From assembly GCA_037367355.1 (NCBI GenBank), contig CM074706.1, positions 1,488,001 to 1,552,000 on the forward strand: 64,000 bases of DNA. Reading direction: 5' to 3'. Positions 1 through 11,835 of the stretch are shown here, in pieces. Position 1 is the stretch's first letter, and each line of letters starts with the position of its first letter. This stretch comes from Neoscytalidium dimidiatum (taxonomy: Eukaryota; Ascomycota; Dothideomycetes; Botryosphaeriales; Botryosphaeriaceae). Both the position numbers and the translations under genes were made by a program. Under the pieces are notes generated by a model, which worked only from the letters and a program-made list of their open reading frames with translations, was not told the origin of the DNA and searched no databases.

Positions 1-2246
1 AGACCCGCTGCGGTAGACCCGAGTAGGCAACGATTTTTTAGTCAAATCCAGCGGTGGCGTTATCGCTATCAGTGAAATTTGCCCTCGTAGTACAAGCGAA
101 GGTTGGCCGCGGTCTGACGTAGAGATACATCCTCGTGTCGCACATGGTGTTGGAAAAGTTTCGGCTGCACCGAGTAGGCCTTGCAAGGGCCTTGCAGCGA
201 TACGATAGGCAGCCGTAGCTGCTGAGATGACGTTTCAGCACGAACCATGGGCGGAATGGCTTAGCCGGCTTACTGTGAATGGAAAGTGCCAAGATAGCAG
301 GGCTAGACGGCTTCGGTAAGCGCAAGGCGACTTTGAGGAACGATCTACAGACCTCTCCATTTTCGGATCTGGAACATGCTGAGATGTGCCTCGCGCGCCA
401 TCGGGGAGCGTCTACTTCGCGTGGACTGGTGGTGGTGGAGGATGTTCTTGCTAAGACGCTGCTCATGGTTCACGTTGCAGCGGAGTATCGACCAATGAAG
501 TCTCAAGAGTCACCGGAGAGCTTCTTTAGAACATTATCATATGTCCTTTCCGCGAAACTTGCTCATAGCACAGACCTCAACACGGCTGGTGGGCCGCCAT
601 GCCATTTTCGCAGAACTCTCGAGCTCTCATGCATAGATGCTTATTGGCCCGGAAGAAGCGAGGATTGTTTCCAGGTGTGACCAGCACCGAGCACGCGAGC
701 AGTGTAGACGCTACTTCGTTTTCTTGACACAATCAGATCTAAGATTGTTGTTAGTGATCCTGGCAGTCCGAAGATCACGGTATGGCACGTTGACAAGGGA
801 CGAATCTGTGGTCAGTACCCATTCCTTCATTTAGCGGTGATGTGACTCTGACAGATTTAATCATAGTGAGACAGTATTTGGACTGCTCTTGTGCCATACG
901 CTAATCGTGGAAAAGGAATTTCGTCACATTCATCCTGCGAGATCATGGACTGTTTGCTCTAATAATCAGCTCTCAAGCATCCTGTGTTACCTCCAGGAGT
1001 GGGATAAGTATCGCTAAATGCTACATACCCCTCATCAGATCCGCTCATCAGGATCACTGACCGTACTTTGATGTACGTTCCGCATCCATTCTATACCCAC
1101 ATCAGCAATATACGAGACATCTTCCGCCAAGTTCTTGGCCTAATGCAGACATTATGGACTGTCACATTTTCAGCGCTCCCCGTAACCAGAGAGTATCTTG
1201 GCCTCGTGCGAAAGGAACTAGAGGATTGATAATACGTACCAGCCCAGCCACCTGGCGTAATGCCAAGGGATGCAGATCCTTTGCCATGGAGTTCCAGAAT
1301 TCCGCCACAAGGATTCGATCCCTACGAGTGCATACCGATCCAGAGCCTCCCAGATCCCTGTGGGAGGAGCTCCGCGCTCCTCTGCTGTCTGGCGTGATGA
1401 TCACACCACAAGCGCATCGACTAATCATATGTGCGTTGAAGACAACGAACTCCTCTCTTACTCCAAGATATAGGCAAAGTCTCTAAGAATTACGGGCGAG
1501 CTTGATCTTCTGTAGCGCATGTGTGCACCGGCATGGTATCTAAGTACTAACGAGAAGTTGCGCCCTGGTGGACATGAAACTAAGACTGTTCAAAACTCTA
1601 CGTATCGTTCGACTGACCCAGTGTCGGCACTTGAAATAGCGAATTTGATACTGAGAAAGCCATGAGCACTATAAACTAACTATGCACTTCGCATGATTCG
1701 TTCAACGGGAAGAGGTGAGATTGATCTGCCGGGTTCTATTCCTTTTCATATAAGAATGAGAGGAATTTGAATCAAGGGTAATATCACAGGTATAGCTTCT
1801 TGGATCACTCTGGGTCTTAATAGATGATTTGCATTCTTTTCTTGATCCATTTAAGTTTCCGTGTACAGTCTTATCATACAATACCTTGTTTTATTGTCGA
1901 AATACCAAAGAAAGAATTCGTCATGCAAATCTGTTTTTTCAATACCAGAGAGGGTAGCTTATTGATGTCTTGAGATTTTCTTTATTCCTGCTTCCTCTTG
2001 GAACAGTGTTCGCTGCGAATATTTTATCTACTCGCGAAAGCAGGCATGTCTGCTTCGCCGAGAGCCGCGATACCGAGATCTTGCTTACGCGGGTCCGGAA
2101 CACGTGAGATCCTCCAAAAACAGGCCCACCCGACTCGGGTCCAAACGCAGCAACTACCGCGGGTAGATCATATATGTTCTTGTGCAGGCAATTCCACAGC
2201 CTCGGTGCTGCGCTGCATAAGCCCCAAGGTCTGTCATTTGTTCTTG
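1..2246. other. gene-free left edge
   Basis: I recognise no gene here. Open frames on both strands are under about 145 codons, overlap each other, and show no domain, splice pattern or compositional coding signal. The last 150 bases are the promoter side of the P450 that starts at 2247. A tail or degraded remnant of an off-window gene cannot be excluded. Confidence 0.5.
2101..2140 (+). promoter_or_regulatory. E-box and palindrome upstream of the P450
   Basis: CACGTG lies at 2101-2106. A perfect inverted repeat ACCCGA-C-TCGGGT lies at 2128-2140, about 107 bp before the P450 ATG. Its core CCGACTCGG has the paired-triplet form bound by Zn2Cys6 regulators, and CACGTG is a bHLH site. Both are visible in the sequence; regulatory use is inferred. 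Confidence 0.35.
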
Positions 2247-4302
2247 ATGACTTCCCCGCTTAACGTCCTGTCAAGCAACGCTCTCTTGGTGGGCGTTGCT
2301 CTATTGATCGCCTTTTCAGCATGGACCGTACATACATGGGCGAGGCTTCGGCATATTCCAGGACCATTCCTGGCAAAGTTCACGAACCTACCGCGGTTGT
2401 GGTGGGTCTACAAGCGACACGCCCACGAAGTCCATATCGATTTGCATAGGAAGTACGGAAGGCTAGTTCGGATGGGACCCAACATGGTCTCGGTTTCAGA
2501 CCCGCACGAAGTTCAGAACATCTACAGGATGAAAGGAGTACTTCAAAAGGTCTGACAAAAACATGCTTCGTTCCATAAGGTGCCTTTCAGAGTGAAAGCT
2601 GATGACGGACATTTCGGCCAACAGTCTGACTTTTATCACGTTATCCTTCCCATGTCCAAGGGAAAAATCCTACCGGGCTTGTTCGCAACTCAGGATGAAA
2701 ACCTTCACCGGATGCTGAAGAAGCCAATCGCCAGTACCTACTCCATGACGAACCTTGTCTCGTTCGAGCCTTACGTTGACTCCACGATTCAATGTTTCTT
2801 CGAGCAACTTGATAAGAGATTCGTGGAAACTGGGGCCACTTGTGATTGGGGTACTTGGTTGCAATACTTTGCGGTAAGACGCACCGCATGTTTGATTCAA
2901 AGGCGATTCCGACTCTAATCCCGAGGATACTTAGTTCGACGTCGTCGGCGAAATCACCTTTTCTAAGAGGCTGGGGTTTCTGGAGAATGGAAAAGATGTC
3001 AGCAACATTATGTCTGACATTTGGTCATGGTTTGAGTATGTTGCTGTGGTGAGTACTCTATATGGTTTTGAAGAAGAAAAAAAGAAAGAAAGCGTCCTCT
3101 TCTCTGACGTGAAACATCATATCTCAGGTCGGCATGATGCCCTGGCTAGACAAACTCCTTAGGAAGAACAAGCTCATTTCCCTCCTCAAGCCCGCCCACT
3201 GGTCACCCATGGTCAGCTTCGCCCTGGCGCGGCAAGAAGAACGCTTCAACATGGACGTCAAAACCGCAGCGGCCAACGACCGGGACTTCCTCTCGCGCTT
3301 CATCGCCGCGATGGACAAAGACCCCTCGATCCCAAAATGGTACTCCCATCACATGCCCTCCCCCCATCTTGCCGCGGCCCCGCCCCCAGTTCAAAGCAAA
3401 CCAAAGAAAAAAAAAATAAAAAAAAATAAAATCGCTGACGCCGGTCGACCAACCAGGGCCCTCCCCGCCTGGACCTCCTCCAACGTCCTCGCCGGCTCCG
3501 ACACGACCGCCATCTACCTGCGCACGCTCTTCAAGAACCTGCTCCTGCACCCGCGCACGCTCGCCGCGCTGCGCGCCGAGCTCGACGAGGCGCAGCGCGG
3601 CGGCCGCCTCGCACTGCCCGTGACCTGGAAGCAGAGCCGCGAGCTGCCGTACCTGGACGCCTGCATCAAGGAGGCCGGCCGCATCCACCCGCCCTTCGGC
3701 CTGCCGCTCGAGCGCGTCGTGCCCGCGGGCGGGCTGACCGTGTGCGGCCGGTTCCTGCCCGCCGGCACCGTGGTCGGCATGAGCGGCTGGCCGACGCATC
3801 GCGATCGCGAGGTGTTCGGCGAGGATGCGGACGCGTGGAGGCCGGAGAGGTGGTTGGAAGGCGGTGAGGAGCGCAGGCGGGTGATGGAGCATGGGCTGTT
3901 GACGGTGAGTGGCGATGTGCTTTCCTGTCCCCCCCCTCCCCTCCCCTCCCCTCCTCCCTCTTTTACACAGTTTTCTTTGGATATTTAATTCAAACGCATG
4001 AGATGATAGTCATTGGAGGGGTTGAAGCTGACCCATGTGAACAGTTCGGCGCCGGACACCGCTCTTGCCTGGGCAAGAATATCTCACTCCTCGAGATGTA
4101 CAAGCTGGTCCCTACCATTGTGCAGACTTACGACGTAAGTACTTGGAAAATACTGTGTAACGTGTGTCTGAGGTAGGCTGATGAATTGCGGTCGCAGATC
4201 AAACTGCTAGATCCTCAGAAACCGTGGAAGGTGGAGAACCGCTGGTTCGTCCCGCAGTTCGGCTTCAATGTCCAGTTGCAGCGGAGGAACGTAACCGCGT
4301 AA
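2247..4302 (+). CDS. cytochrome P450 monooxygenase, pisatin demethylase-like
   Basis: Heme-thiolate monooxygenase, expected to be ER-anchored and to oxidise a small lipophilic substrate with NADPH-P450 reductase. Exons: 2247-2549, 2625-2873, 2935-3048, 3128-3339, 3457-3904, 4045-4134, 4198-4302, giving 506 residues, a normal P450 length. An N-terminal membrane helix (about residues 10-30) precedes the hinge HIPGPFLAK. Later come the oxygen-binding I-helix AGSDTTAI, the ExxR motif as EAGR, WRPERW, and the heme loop FGAGHRSCLG with the cysteine ligand. The heme-loop continuation (GKNISLLEM) and the tail around NRWFVPQ resemble the pisatin demethylase (CYP57) type. The first ATG before the membrane helix was taken as start. 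The fourth intron (3340-3456) is a multiple of three without stops. The substrate is unknown; pisatin itself is not implied. Confidence 0.9.
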
Positions 4303-6225
4303 TTGCAAATCAGGGCTCAAGATGTCTTTCGTCAATCAGTACGACCGCTGTAGGGATGACGCACTGGCGACGTCAGGTGAAACTATGAAAGTGGGTGAAG
4401 ACTTTACAACTGGAGAGGAAAGCTGCTGTGTAACGCTTCTAGAAGGTTTTGAGAATCTTTGCATTATTTATCGAACGCAAATTAGCAAGGGTGGGAATCG
4501 TGTTATAGTTTAGCATTAGTTTTTCGCGTAAGAAGATTGCTGATTTTTTTTTTCTTCTCAAAATGGAATCCCGGGGTGCTCCTGCCAGAGTCCCCTTTTG
4601 GCAGCGTAACCCCGAAATCCGAGAGACTTCACTCGGATGCCGGGTGCCCGGTTTCCTTCTTTGAAATTCCAACATTTTCTCCTTTCCGCCCCGTTCCGCC
4701 AAGCTTACTTTTCCCCTGCAGATATGTGCACTCTACCAAGCTTGGGCATGATACGAGCGGGAGCAAAGACAGGGCGATGCAGCGATCTCTAGCAAGTTTG
4801 CCACAGGAGCGTCAATCACATTGGTGGATGAAATTGTCCCACAAAACGCTTTCGCAGAAGCTCGGCGTTAAGGCTCCTCAGTACTGGGAAGGTGAAGGTG
4901 TTCGCCCGCAATTCTAATGCATAACGAGATTCAGAAGAGGAAAGGCAAAAGTAGAAGCAGCTTCGAGTTCTTGCCAATGGTAAGCAGAGATATCTTGCGC
5001 AGCCCTCAAAAGTAATTAAGGATTGAGCACTCATGGCATGTAAACTACTGATGATTTGGGTGGGTGCTGTACCTGACTGCAAGGATCAGCTCTTCGCGGC
5101 TACGGACGAGAATGCGGGGCATAGCGAAGCGCGGAGTTGGCACCGTGGGCAAGTCTGTTTGAGGGAAAGTCTCCACCTTGGCAGGCTAATAACGTTTTGT
5201 TACAACCCGCAGACGAATACTAGGAGCACCTGGTAGTAGCTCGACCGGTCAACAGACCGGGAATTCGATCAGCACTTTAACCGGATTTTTTTTAAACCAT
5301 AACGCCATGAAAGGGAAAACAATAATAGTTGATGTGTGATAAGCATGCGATTGGAACAGAGAAGGAATAACATGTATGTAGCGATTCACAGTGCTGCTGT
5401 TCTATCTCAGGCTTCGTCTGCCGACTAGCTGACGACATTCTGCATGCTTACGCCACCGTTCATGCATTTACGTCCCGACTCCTTGCCTGTATTATACATT
5501 TCTTGTCCGAAAAATAAATGAAAGGTAATTTCTACAGGGGTGCTACACAGTACTGACATGTATAACCAACCAGACTTTCGGTTCCGGTGGCTAGCGGGGG
5601 GAAGTGGGGAAGGGACCGGAAGATTGCGTTGGGTGCCTGTTACCAAATAGAAACCGTGGACTAAACTGGAAATTAATCTAGAATGCAAACCGAACTACAC
5701 GCATAAGTGGATTTAACGGGATAGCATGCGCAAAAGAAGAAATGAGTAGGTAGATGGTCATGACAAGGAGGAATAGACCCTAACGGAGGTTCTTTTGGGC
5801 ATCAATAAGATAAATAGCGGGTACTCTGCATCTTCTGTGACTAAAGAAAAGCGGGCAAGAAGAGCTAATTATCTTTTGAGTTGCGCCAGATGCACGAAGC
5901 GGAAGGCAATGTGCATTCCCAGGGTCGACAGATCGAACTTTGTGCATCCTTGCCGTCCCTGAAGATCAGCCGTCACAATCAGAAAGGTTCGATTATACTA
6001 TGGCTTGCCTACGCGGCTGGGAATCTTTGTAGCTATGTGTTTGCGCTTGAACGAGATAGGAAATTTGAGGAAAGGCTTATGGGGATACATACCGGAAAAG
6101 GATTACTCGACTGTAGAGAAAGCCGCCATATCCGACAACCCCGACGCTGACACAACGTAGAAATGAGAAGGCACGCTATACAGGTAACTAGAGAAGAGGC
6201 GGAAGTTGCTGTGAAATTGCCAGTG
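4303..6225. other. intergenic, convergent gene ends
   Basis: Lies between the 3' ends of the P450 (+) and the rhodopsin-domain gene (-). I see no convincing gene. The only notable structure is a run of nested inverted repeats at 4565-4651, listed separately. An open frame around 4537-4917 crosses that run but resembles no family. Confidence 0.5.
4565..4651. repeat. array of three potential hairpins
   Basis: First, CGGGGT (4572-4577) pairs with ACCCCG (4609-4614), enclosing CTGCCA (4582-4587) paired with TGGCAG (4599-4604), separated by a symmetric 4-nt internal loop on each side. Second, ATCCGAG (4617-4623) pairs with CTCGGAT (4632-4638) over an 8-nt loop. Third, CCGGG-TG-CCCGG spans 4640-4651. 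All pairings are exact in the sequence. The role is unknown: structured RNA, a protein-binding site, or chance. Confidence 0.5.
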
Positions 6226-8331
6226 CTACCTCCGACTCCAATACCTCTCCCTCTGCGCCCTCCACCTTCCCTTATGCCACTTCCTCTCCCTCTCCTCTTC
6301 CTCATCCTCCCTCCGACTCTGCACACTCTCCAAGCTCCCTCTCCCCGCCGGTGTCGCCGCCTCCAACCACGCGCCCACCCTCCCTGTCCCACTATCGCTC
6401 GACCGTCTCGGAGCGCTCTCGGCTCTCCACCCGATCTGCACTGTCCCCATCCGGACCCACTGCGCATCCGGCGGCGGCTCCCTCCTAACATCAATACTCT
6501 CGCCCCTCGCCCTGCCAACCTCAAAGCTCTCAGCTCTCCCCCTCCCGCCATCAGAGCTCTCCCCCCTCGCCTCGCTGCCCGTCCACTGCGTGCCCACCTC
6601 CTCGATCCTCTCCAGATCGAGCCCCATCCCCATCGGCACGCCCCTCGTCGTCTCCACTGCGTCCGGCCTCCTCCCCACAACCGGGCTGTAGCGCACGCTC
6701 AGGTCCGTGTCTTTCCGGATGATCATCTTCTCGCTGCCGTCGCTCGTAAAACTGCTATCGTCCGCCTGTGAAGCCGCCGTCATGGCAGCCGTCAACGATG
6801 TCGGACTTGCGGCCGCCGCCCTCGCCGTCACGACCGGCAGCGCGCCGGACACTGCGGGCACGAACATGTGTCTCGCAACCGTCGGGCTCGCGGACAGCGG
6901 GGCGCCGTGGTCGATCACCTGGATGGCGTCCAAGCTGTGCGGTGGCAAGGAGGACATACCCGGGGAGGTCGGTGACGGCTGGTAGGAGGAGAGGTCCACG
7001 CCGACGTGGTGCGCGTCGAATGCCTTGAAGCCCGTCGCGATCTCAGAGCGCGAACCGGTCTTGGAATTGATGCTGTTGGTGATGAGTCGGCTAGCGGCGC
7101 GTGCGGCAGTGGAGGAGGCGCGGTCGGACATGGAGCGCATGGCGTACGAGTTGCCGGTGCCGGTGCCGCCGCCGTTGCTGCCGGCGAGGGCGGAACCGCA
7201 GTTTTCGACCTGCGTGGGGTTGACGTCGAGGAGACCGGTGTTAGCAGCCTTAAGGAAGGGGCGGAGGCATGGGATTGTTGCTGCGATGAGGGAATAGTGC
7301 TCTTCTACTTGAGTGAGAAGGACGAGCGGGATGATTTCGAAGGTCGAGTCGGAGCTATGGAGGGTGCGCGAGATATAGTAGAGGCGAAGGGCTTCGATGG
7401 GGATCATGCTGGAATCAGACGGTGGTGTTAGCCAGGAGATGATCCTTGAGAGACATTTCGCCGTCTTTGCCTTTAGAGGGGGACTCTGTACACGAGACGG
7501 AAGCAGAAGCCGAATGCGACGGTTGCTTTGCAGCCAAAGGACATTTGGAGTCCCCAGAGTAAGTAGGCTGGAAGAACGGCGAGTACTACTTCGAACACCA
7601 GACCAATGATCCCGAACGCTGTCCAGGTCTCTTGCTAAAATGTGCATAAGCAGTTAGCAGCTATCTTGACTTATGCTGTCGGGCGGCTCACCCAATTTGA
7701 ACATTTGCCGACCCTCATATCCCATGGCCTTGTCGCATTGCAATTGATGGCGACGCCAAGAGTAAAGGCGACACCCCACACCATAATTATCGCAGAAGTC
7801 ACGTACGCTGCCACGACCTGGTTGCGTGCGCGTGTGAGCCGGGACATCATCAAGGATGTTGCAGTCTTGCTGAAGCTCAAGGAGACAATGAAAAGGACAT
7901 TGCCAGCGTAGATCAGCTAAATCGAGAATTAGCAAATCAGTAAGAGGTCTTCTGCAAGAAGCGAACCTTTTGCGTGATTTCTCTGTCATTATCCGCAAGA
8001 CTGTAAATGTGTCGGCCCAAACCGAGTTTGACGGCCTCGAGGATTGTTACTGTCTGAGCAATCGCACAGATCTGCCGGAGCGCATGAGTAAAACTATGGT
8101 CGATCTGCTCAACGATCGTCGGGGAAGTACCGCAGAAATGACTATGGCGGCATCGTCCAGACCAAATAATTCCGTAAACGGAAACCGGATAGAAAGCCGT
8201 AATCCAGTCAACAAGACCATGCTGACCAGCATCAGCGACGCTGTTATCGTCACGTAGGCTCCATGATCGTCGGGCGTGATGACGTTACTCGACGCCAGCG
8301 TCGGGAGCGGCGATGGCTCTGCGGCAGACAT
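6226..8331 (-). CDS. rhodopsin-domain seven-helix membrane protein (PTH11-like)
   Basis: Fungal rhodopsin-domain integral membrane protein, a family that includes PTH11-type receptor candidates, expected at the plasma membrane. Exons on the minus strand: 8331-8131, 8071-7967, 7916-7692, 7634-7492, 7408-6226, giving 618 residues. About seven hydrophobic segments fill roughly residues 28-280, starting at ITASLMLVSMVLLTGLRL. Family landmarks are LDDAAIVIS after helix 2, FRLVMIPIEALRLYYIS, and TQVEEHYSLIAATIPCLRPF at the last helix. No CFEM domain precedes the helices. The remaining roughly 335 residues are a hydrophilic Ser/Arg/Glu-rich cytoplasmic tail ending in a charged EDEEEERERKWHK stretch. 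Splice sites were chosen by phase and continuity of the helices. The ligand and signalling partner are unknown. Confidence 0.85.
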
Positions 8332-9525
8332 TGAAATCTGCAGCAGAAAGCCAGCGAAAGACGACTAATGCGTTGACGAAAGACAGCGGAAGGCCGAAAG
8401 AAAACGGAACCGCCGAAGCAAGCGGATGCACGCGGAAGCGGGCTCGAGGACTCGCATTATTTGCGAGTCGAGTGGCGGAGAAAAGAGGGAGACTGAGGCA
8501 AGAATGATACCCGAGAGCACTGCAAACTCTGGCTTCGCAGCCTCACTCCTAGCTGCAATTGAGCTGTGCCGCCCTGCTCAGATCATCAGCCAGCACCGGT
8601 ACAGTAAATTGCCTCGATGTGGGAAGGTTCATCCCGCCCCTCCAAAAGGAGACAGCGTAAGTCAAGAAGCGGGAGAGCCCCTATCCATGCTGGAGATAAT
8701 TTTAATTCTAGCAAGCTCCGCGGCCACGTCCCAGGGTTCTTTAGCGCACGAGGTTTGGATGCGCGGGTTCCAGAAATATGGTGTGCTGTGGGATCGGGAA
8801 CGGGAACATACCCCCAACTGAGCACGTATCGGGAATTCCCTATCGCGGGACAGGGGATGCCTGCAATTTGGCAGAGTTAGGTGACAGACGGTCGGTACCA
8901 TAACGTCGGAACGGTTGACTCGGCCGGCCAGAGGACCCTTGCAAGCAATTTATCAGACGTCTAAACCAACAGTCCCTTGCATTGCGCGTTCGTCGGACGT
9001 ATTATGTCCCAGATCATGTGTCCATGATGCGTAGACTCATGAACCTTCTCTGGTTCATCTCCATGAAACTGTTTGCATCAACACAACGACACGGTGGACA
9101 ACCGGTATCGATCGGCAACCCAGGCGTTCCACCTCCTGACAGGAAGCCTTCTCATTGGAGGACAAAGACAATCCGTTAATGGGAGTCCGATGCTGAACCG
9201 GTGGTTGCATGGTCCATTATGGAATACCGGTTGATTAACGAGAAGTACAGGGCTGAAGAATCAGAATGACACTAGCGTCCTTGAACAAAGTATGCAAGTA
9301 GCAGATAGCAGAGCAAGTGGTGTAGCAGGATTTTCTTCTCTCGTGCACGAACAGATTATGCAAGTAGCTTAGCCACAAAGCACTTCTCAGGACAGCTGAG
9401 GGTGACATCTTCAACTACTTATCGAAGAGACAGCCGAGAGAAGCCTCGGTGAAATGTGCTCTAGAGCTACTGTGTAAATGCAACCCATAGAATGGCAGGC
9501 TGGCAGGAGACAACATCGAGACAGC
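8332..9525. other. intergenic
   Basis: Promoter side of the rhodopsin-domain gene and 3' side of the GNAT gene. I see no coding region, RNA gene or repeat that can be supported. Confidence 0.5.
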
Positions 9526-10213
9526 TCAGGATCTCGGGAAGACGACTGCCGGTCCTCTAGCCTCGCGTCGCATCGTCGGCCCGCTTAGATCGTATCTGCC
9601 ATTCCGGAGTATGACACGAGTGACTTCTTTGAAACCGTAGGAGCGATAAAGATGCTCCCCTACAGGAGATGACTCGACCCATGCAGGCAGGAAAAGACGG
9701 TCTGCAATGTCACAGCCGGTGGAGACGAGCATGGCGCCACAGCCACGGCGCTGATAGTCCGGATCGGTATACAGCCGGTTCAGTACTACTCAGATTTAGA
9801 ACCAAGCCGATGCGATCTGGCGTTCTTGACTCACGAACGTGGGGAGTTCCGTGTTGGAGTCGGGTGCGGTGGGCGTAGAATTTGCGGATGATCTCCTCGG
9901 CCAGGACCCGCTCTTCGCCGTCGGGGATCCAGTCGAGGCTAGCGGGCTCCGCCTTGACGGGAACCCATGTGGGATAGACCTTCCAGTGGGCCGCGCTGAC
10001 GAGGCGGTCCGTCTCAGTGTCGACAACCTTCAACCACACATCTGCGGGATCCTCTCTCATCTCCTTCGACCATCTCTCGACCGCGGCTTGACGGCAAGCC
10101 TCCGTATCGTAACCGATAAGGATATCAGAAATTGGGCCGTGCACGACCTTATAATGGAGGTCGACTAATTGGCGCATGTCGCTGATCGAGGCGCGGGAGA
10201 GCAGTAATGGCAT
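9526..10213 (-). CDS. GNAT-family N-acetyltransferase
   Basis: Predicted acetyl-CoA-dependent N-acetyltransferase, acceptor unknown, probably cytosolic. Two exons, 10213-9835 and 9788-9526, separated by a 46-bp intron, give 213 residues. The N-terminal part (MPLLLSRASISDM) has the first strand and helix of the fold. After the splice the reading is VLNRLYTDPDYQRRGCGAML, where QRRGCG is the acetyl-CoA pyrophosphate loop (motif A, Q/R-x-x-G-x-G/A). The late helix-strand signature LYRSYGFKEVTRV follows. The intron joins these in frame in phase 1. It points away from the permease at 11836, leaving 1.6 kb between the starts, so co-regulation is not obvious. Confidence 0.85.
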
Positions 10214-11835
10214 GGTGGGAAAATTGCGGCAGGAGCTTTGGCGGGTACGCGACGAGTACGAGAGCGAAGGAGAGAAATTTATGATTGGATGGTGAGAGCG
10301 AACGATTCACCTACCATGGCGGCGTTGTTGGTGCAATTTGAAGGGCGACAGGCAAGCCGAGGGGAGGCGGGGAGCTGCTGGGGTATGCTTGGCATTCGTG
10401 GGCAATGGCTGCATGAGATAGGCCTCCACATGGATGGCTACGTGCGGGTGCAGCCACAAGCATAATGACATGCCAAAAGTTGCTACCCCAGGCAGAGACG
10501 GAGTGAAGGCTCAGACACCTCCTCGTGCGAATAACGAGCGACGGGATAGGCCTATTCGTGGTGCAGAATGGCGAAGCGGAGAGTTCCTCAGGCAGAGCCA
10601 GGCAGTGAAACAAGCGACTTCGGGCTACTCGAGCGAGATAGAGACGGGAGCGGGTGCGGAGCTGGGTGTCGGCAAGTGGAGTAGTGGAGGCCCAGGTGCC
10701 GTCGCCATCTAGGCGGGGCGGGGGTGGCCTCCGCGGACTTCGACAGGGAAAGAGAGACAACAGCGGAAAGGTGGCGTGTCAAGCACGGAGACGGTGGCGT
10801 TTTCGGCGGCGGATGTGTGGAGGGTGAGGTTGAAAGAGGATTTTGGCTAAGTCGCGGAGGGCGACGGCGAGGGAGGGACGGCTCGCAGAGCAGGCCAGGC
10901 TGCCACCCCGCCAAGTCCGTCCGCCAGCGACGTGCTCGCTCGCGCTTGCGGCCCCGCACCAAACACGCGACACTCACCCTCGCCCGCCACACCCTGCTTG
11001 TTGTTCACCCAGCGCCCAGGACACTCAATCCCTCCTCCCGCTGCTGCCCGCTGCAGTCCGCCTCTGCCCGCTCTCTCCTCCGTCACGGCCTCGCTCACAA
11101 TCGCATCACCACCCTGACTCGCAATGTTCTGGACCGGCGGTACAAGTGTGAGACGGCCCCCATGTGTCTAACCGGCGCTCTCGGATCACTCGATAGTTCA
11201 GGTCGGATCAGCCTGGTGCATCGACTTATCGCTGCACCTGCAAGGCGACCACACCATCGCCTGCTAGTTCCAGATCCACGCTGTCTAGCCCGCCGGCCAG
11301 ACTTCATCCCCAACCCCCAACATCACGTCAGTGCTTTGATACCAATGGCAACGATAAATGGATTCTTTGCGTTCAAGCTTCGTGTCGGACACTCGAATAT
11401 CTAGTGGAGTTTTTACATTTATTTTGAGAACCAAATCGGCCTGCGATTGACGCTGCTGTACAGGCGATCCCTCAGTACCACAGTGTTGGGCATGATGCGG
11501 CAGACACGGCTCATCCCTCCCCTGTCTGAAATACCTGGCCCTGCAACTCCAATTTGCGGTTGACAAGAGCTAAGGCCTCGCTTCAACCGTCGTACCACTG
11601 CTCGACAGCCAAAATGTGACAGGGTTGGCCTCGACCGCCAGTATGAGAGACGGCAGTTTCGCTGCCCTCCCACAGCCGAATTCTGTACCGCCATCTGTCT
11701 CCATGACCGATGCTCCCTCCAATATAGCCGCATCCTCTCCCATCCACTTCATCCATCCCACTCTACCTGGAGCCAGGCAGCCTCCTCAACCACTGTCATT
11801 CGCAAGTCAGCTTCGTCTCTGTTAGCACCATCGCA
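10214..11835. other. intergenic between divergent genes
   Basis: Between the starts of the GNAT gene (-) and the permease (+). Several overlapping open frames (for example 10724-11404 +) are GC-driven and resemble nothing. A stretch around 11318-11417 (+) can be read as a short Cys-containing peptide after a possible acceptor, but no gene model can be built around it. Confidence 0.45.

Noticed and set aside
1154..1486. 110-codon frame in the left edge
   Set aside because: An overlapping frame of similar length on the opposite strand and no recognisable motif; not supported as a gene.
10724..11404. 226-codon frame between the GNAT and permease genes
   Set aside because: Arg/Ser/Pro-rich, no family, and overlapping frames on the opposite strand are similar in length.
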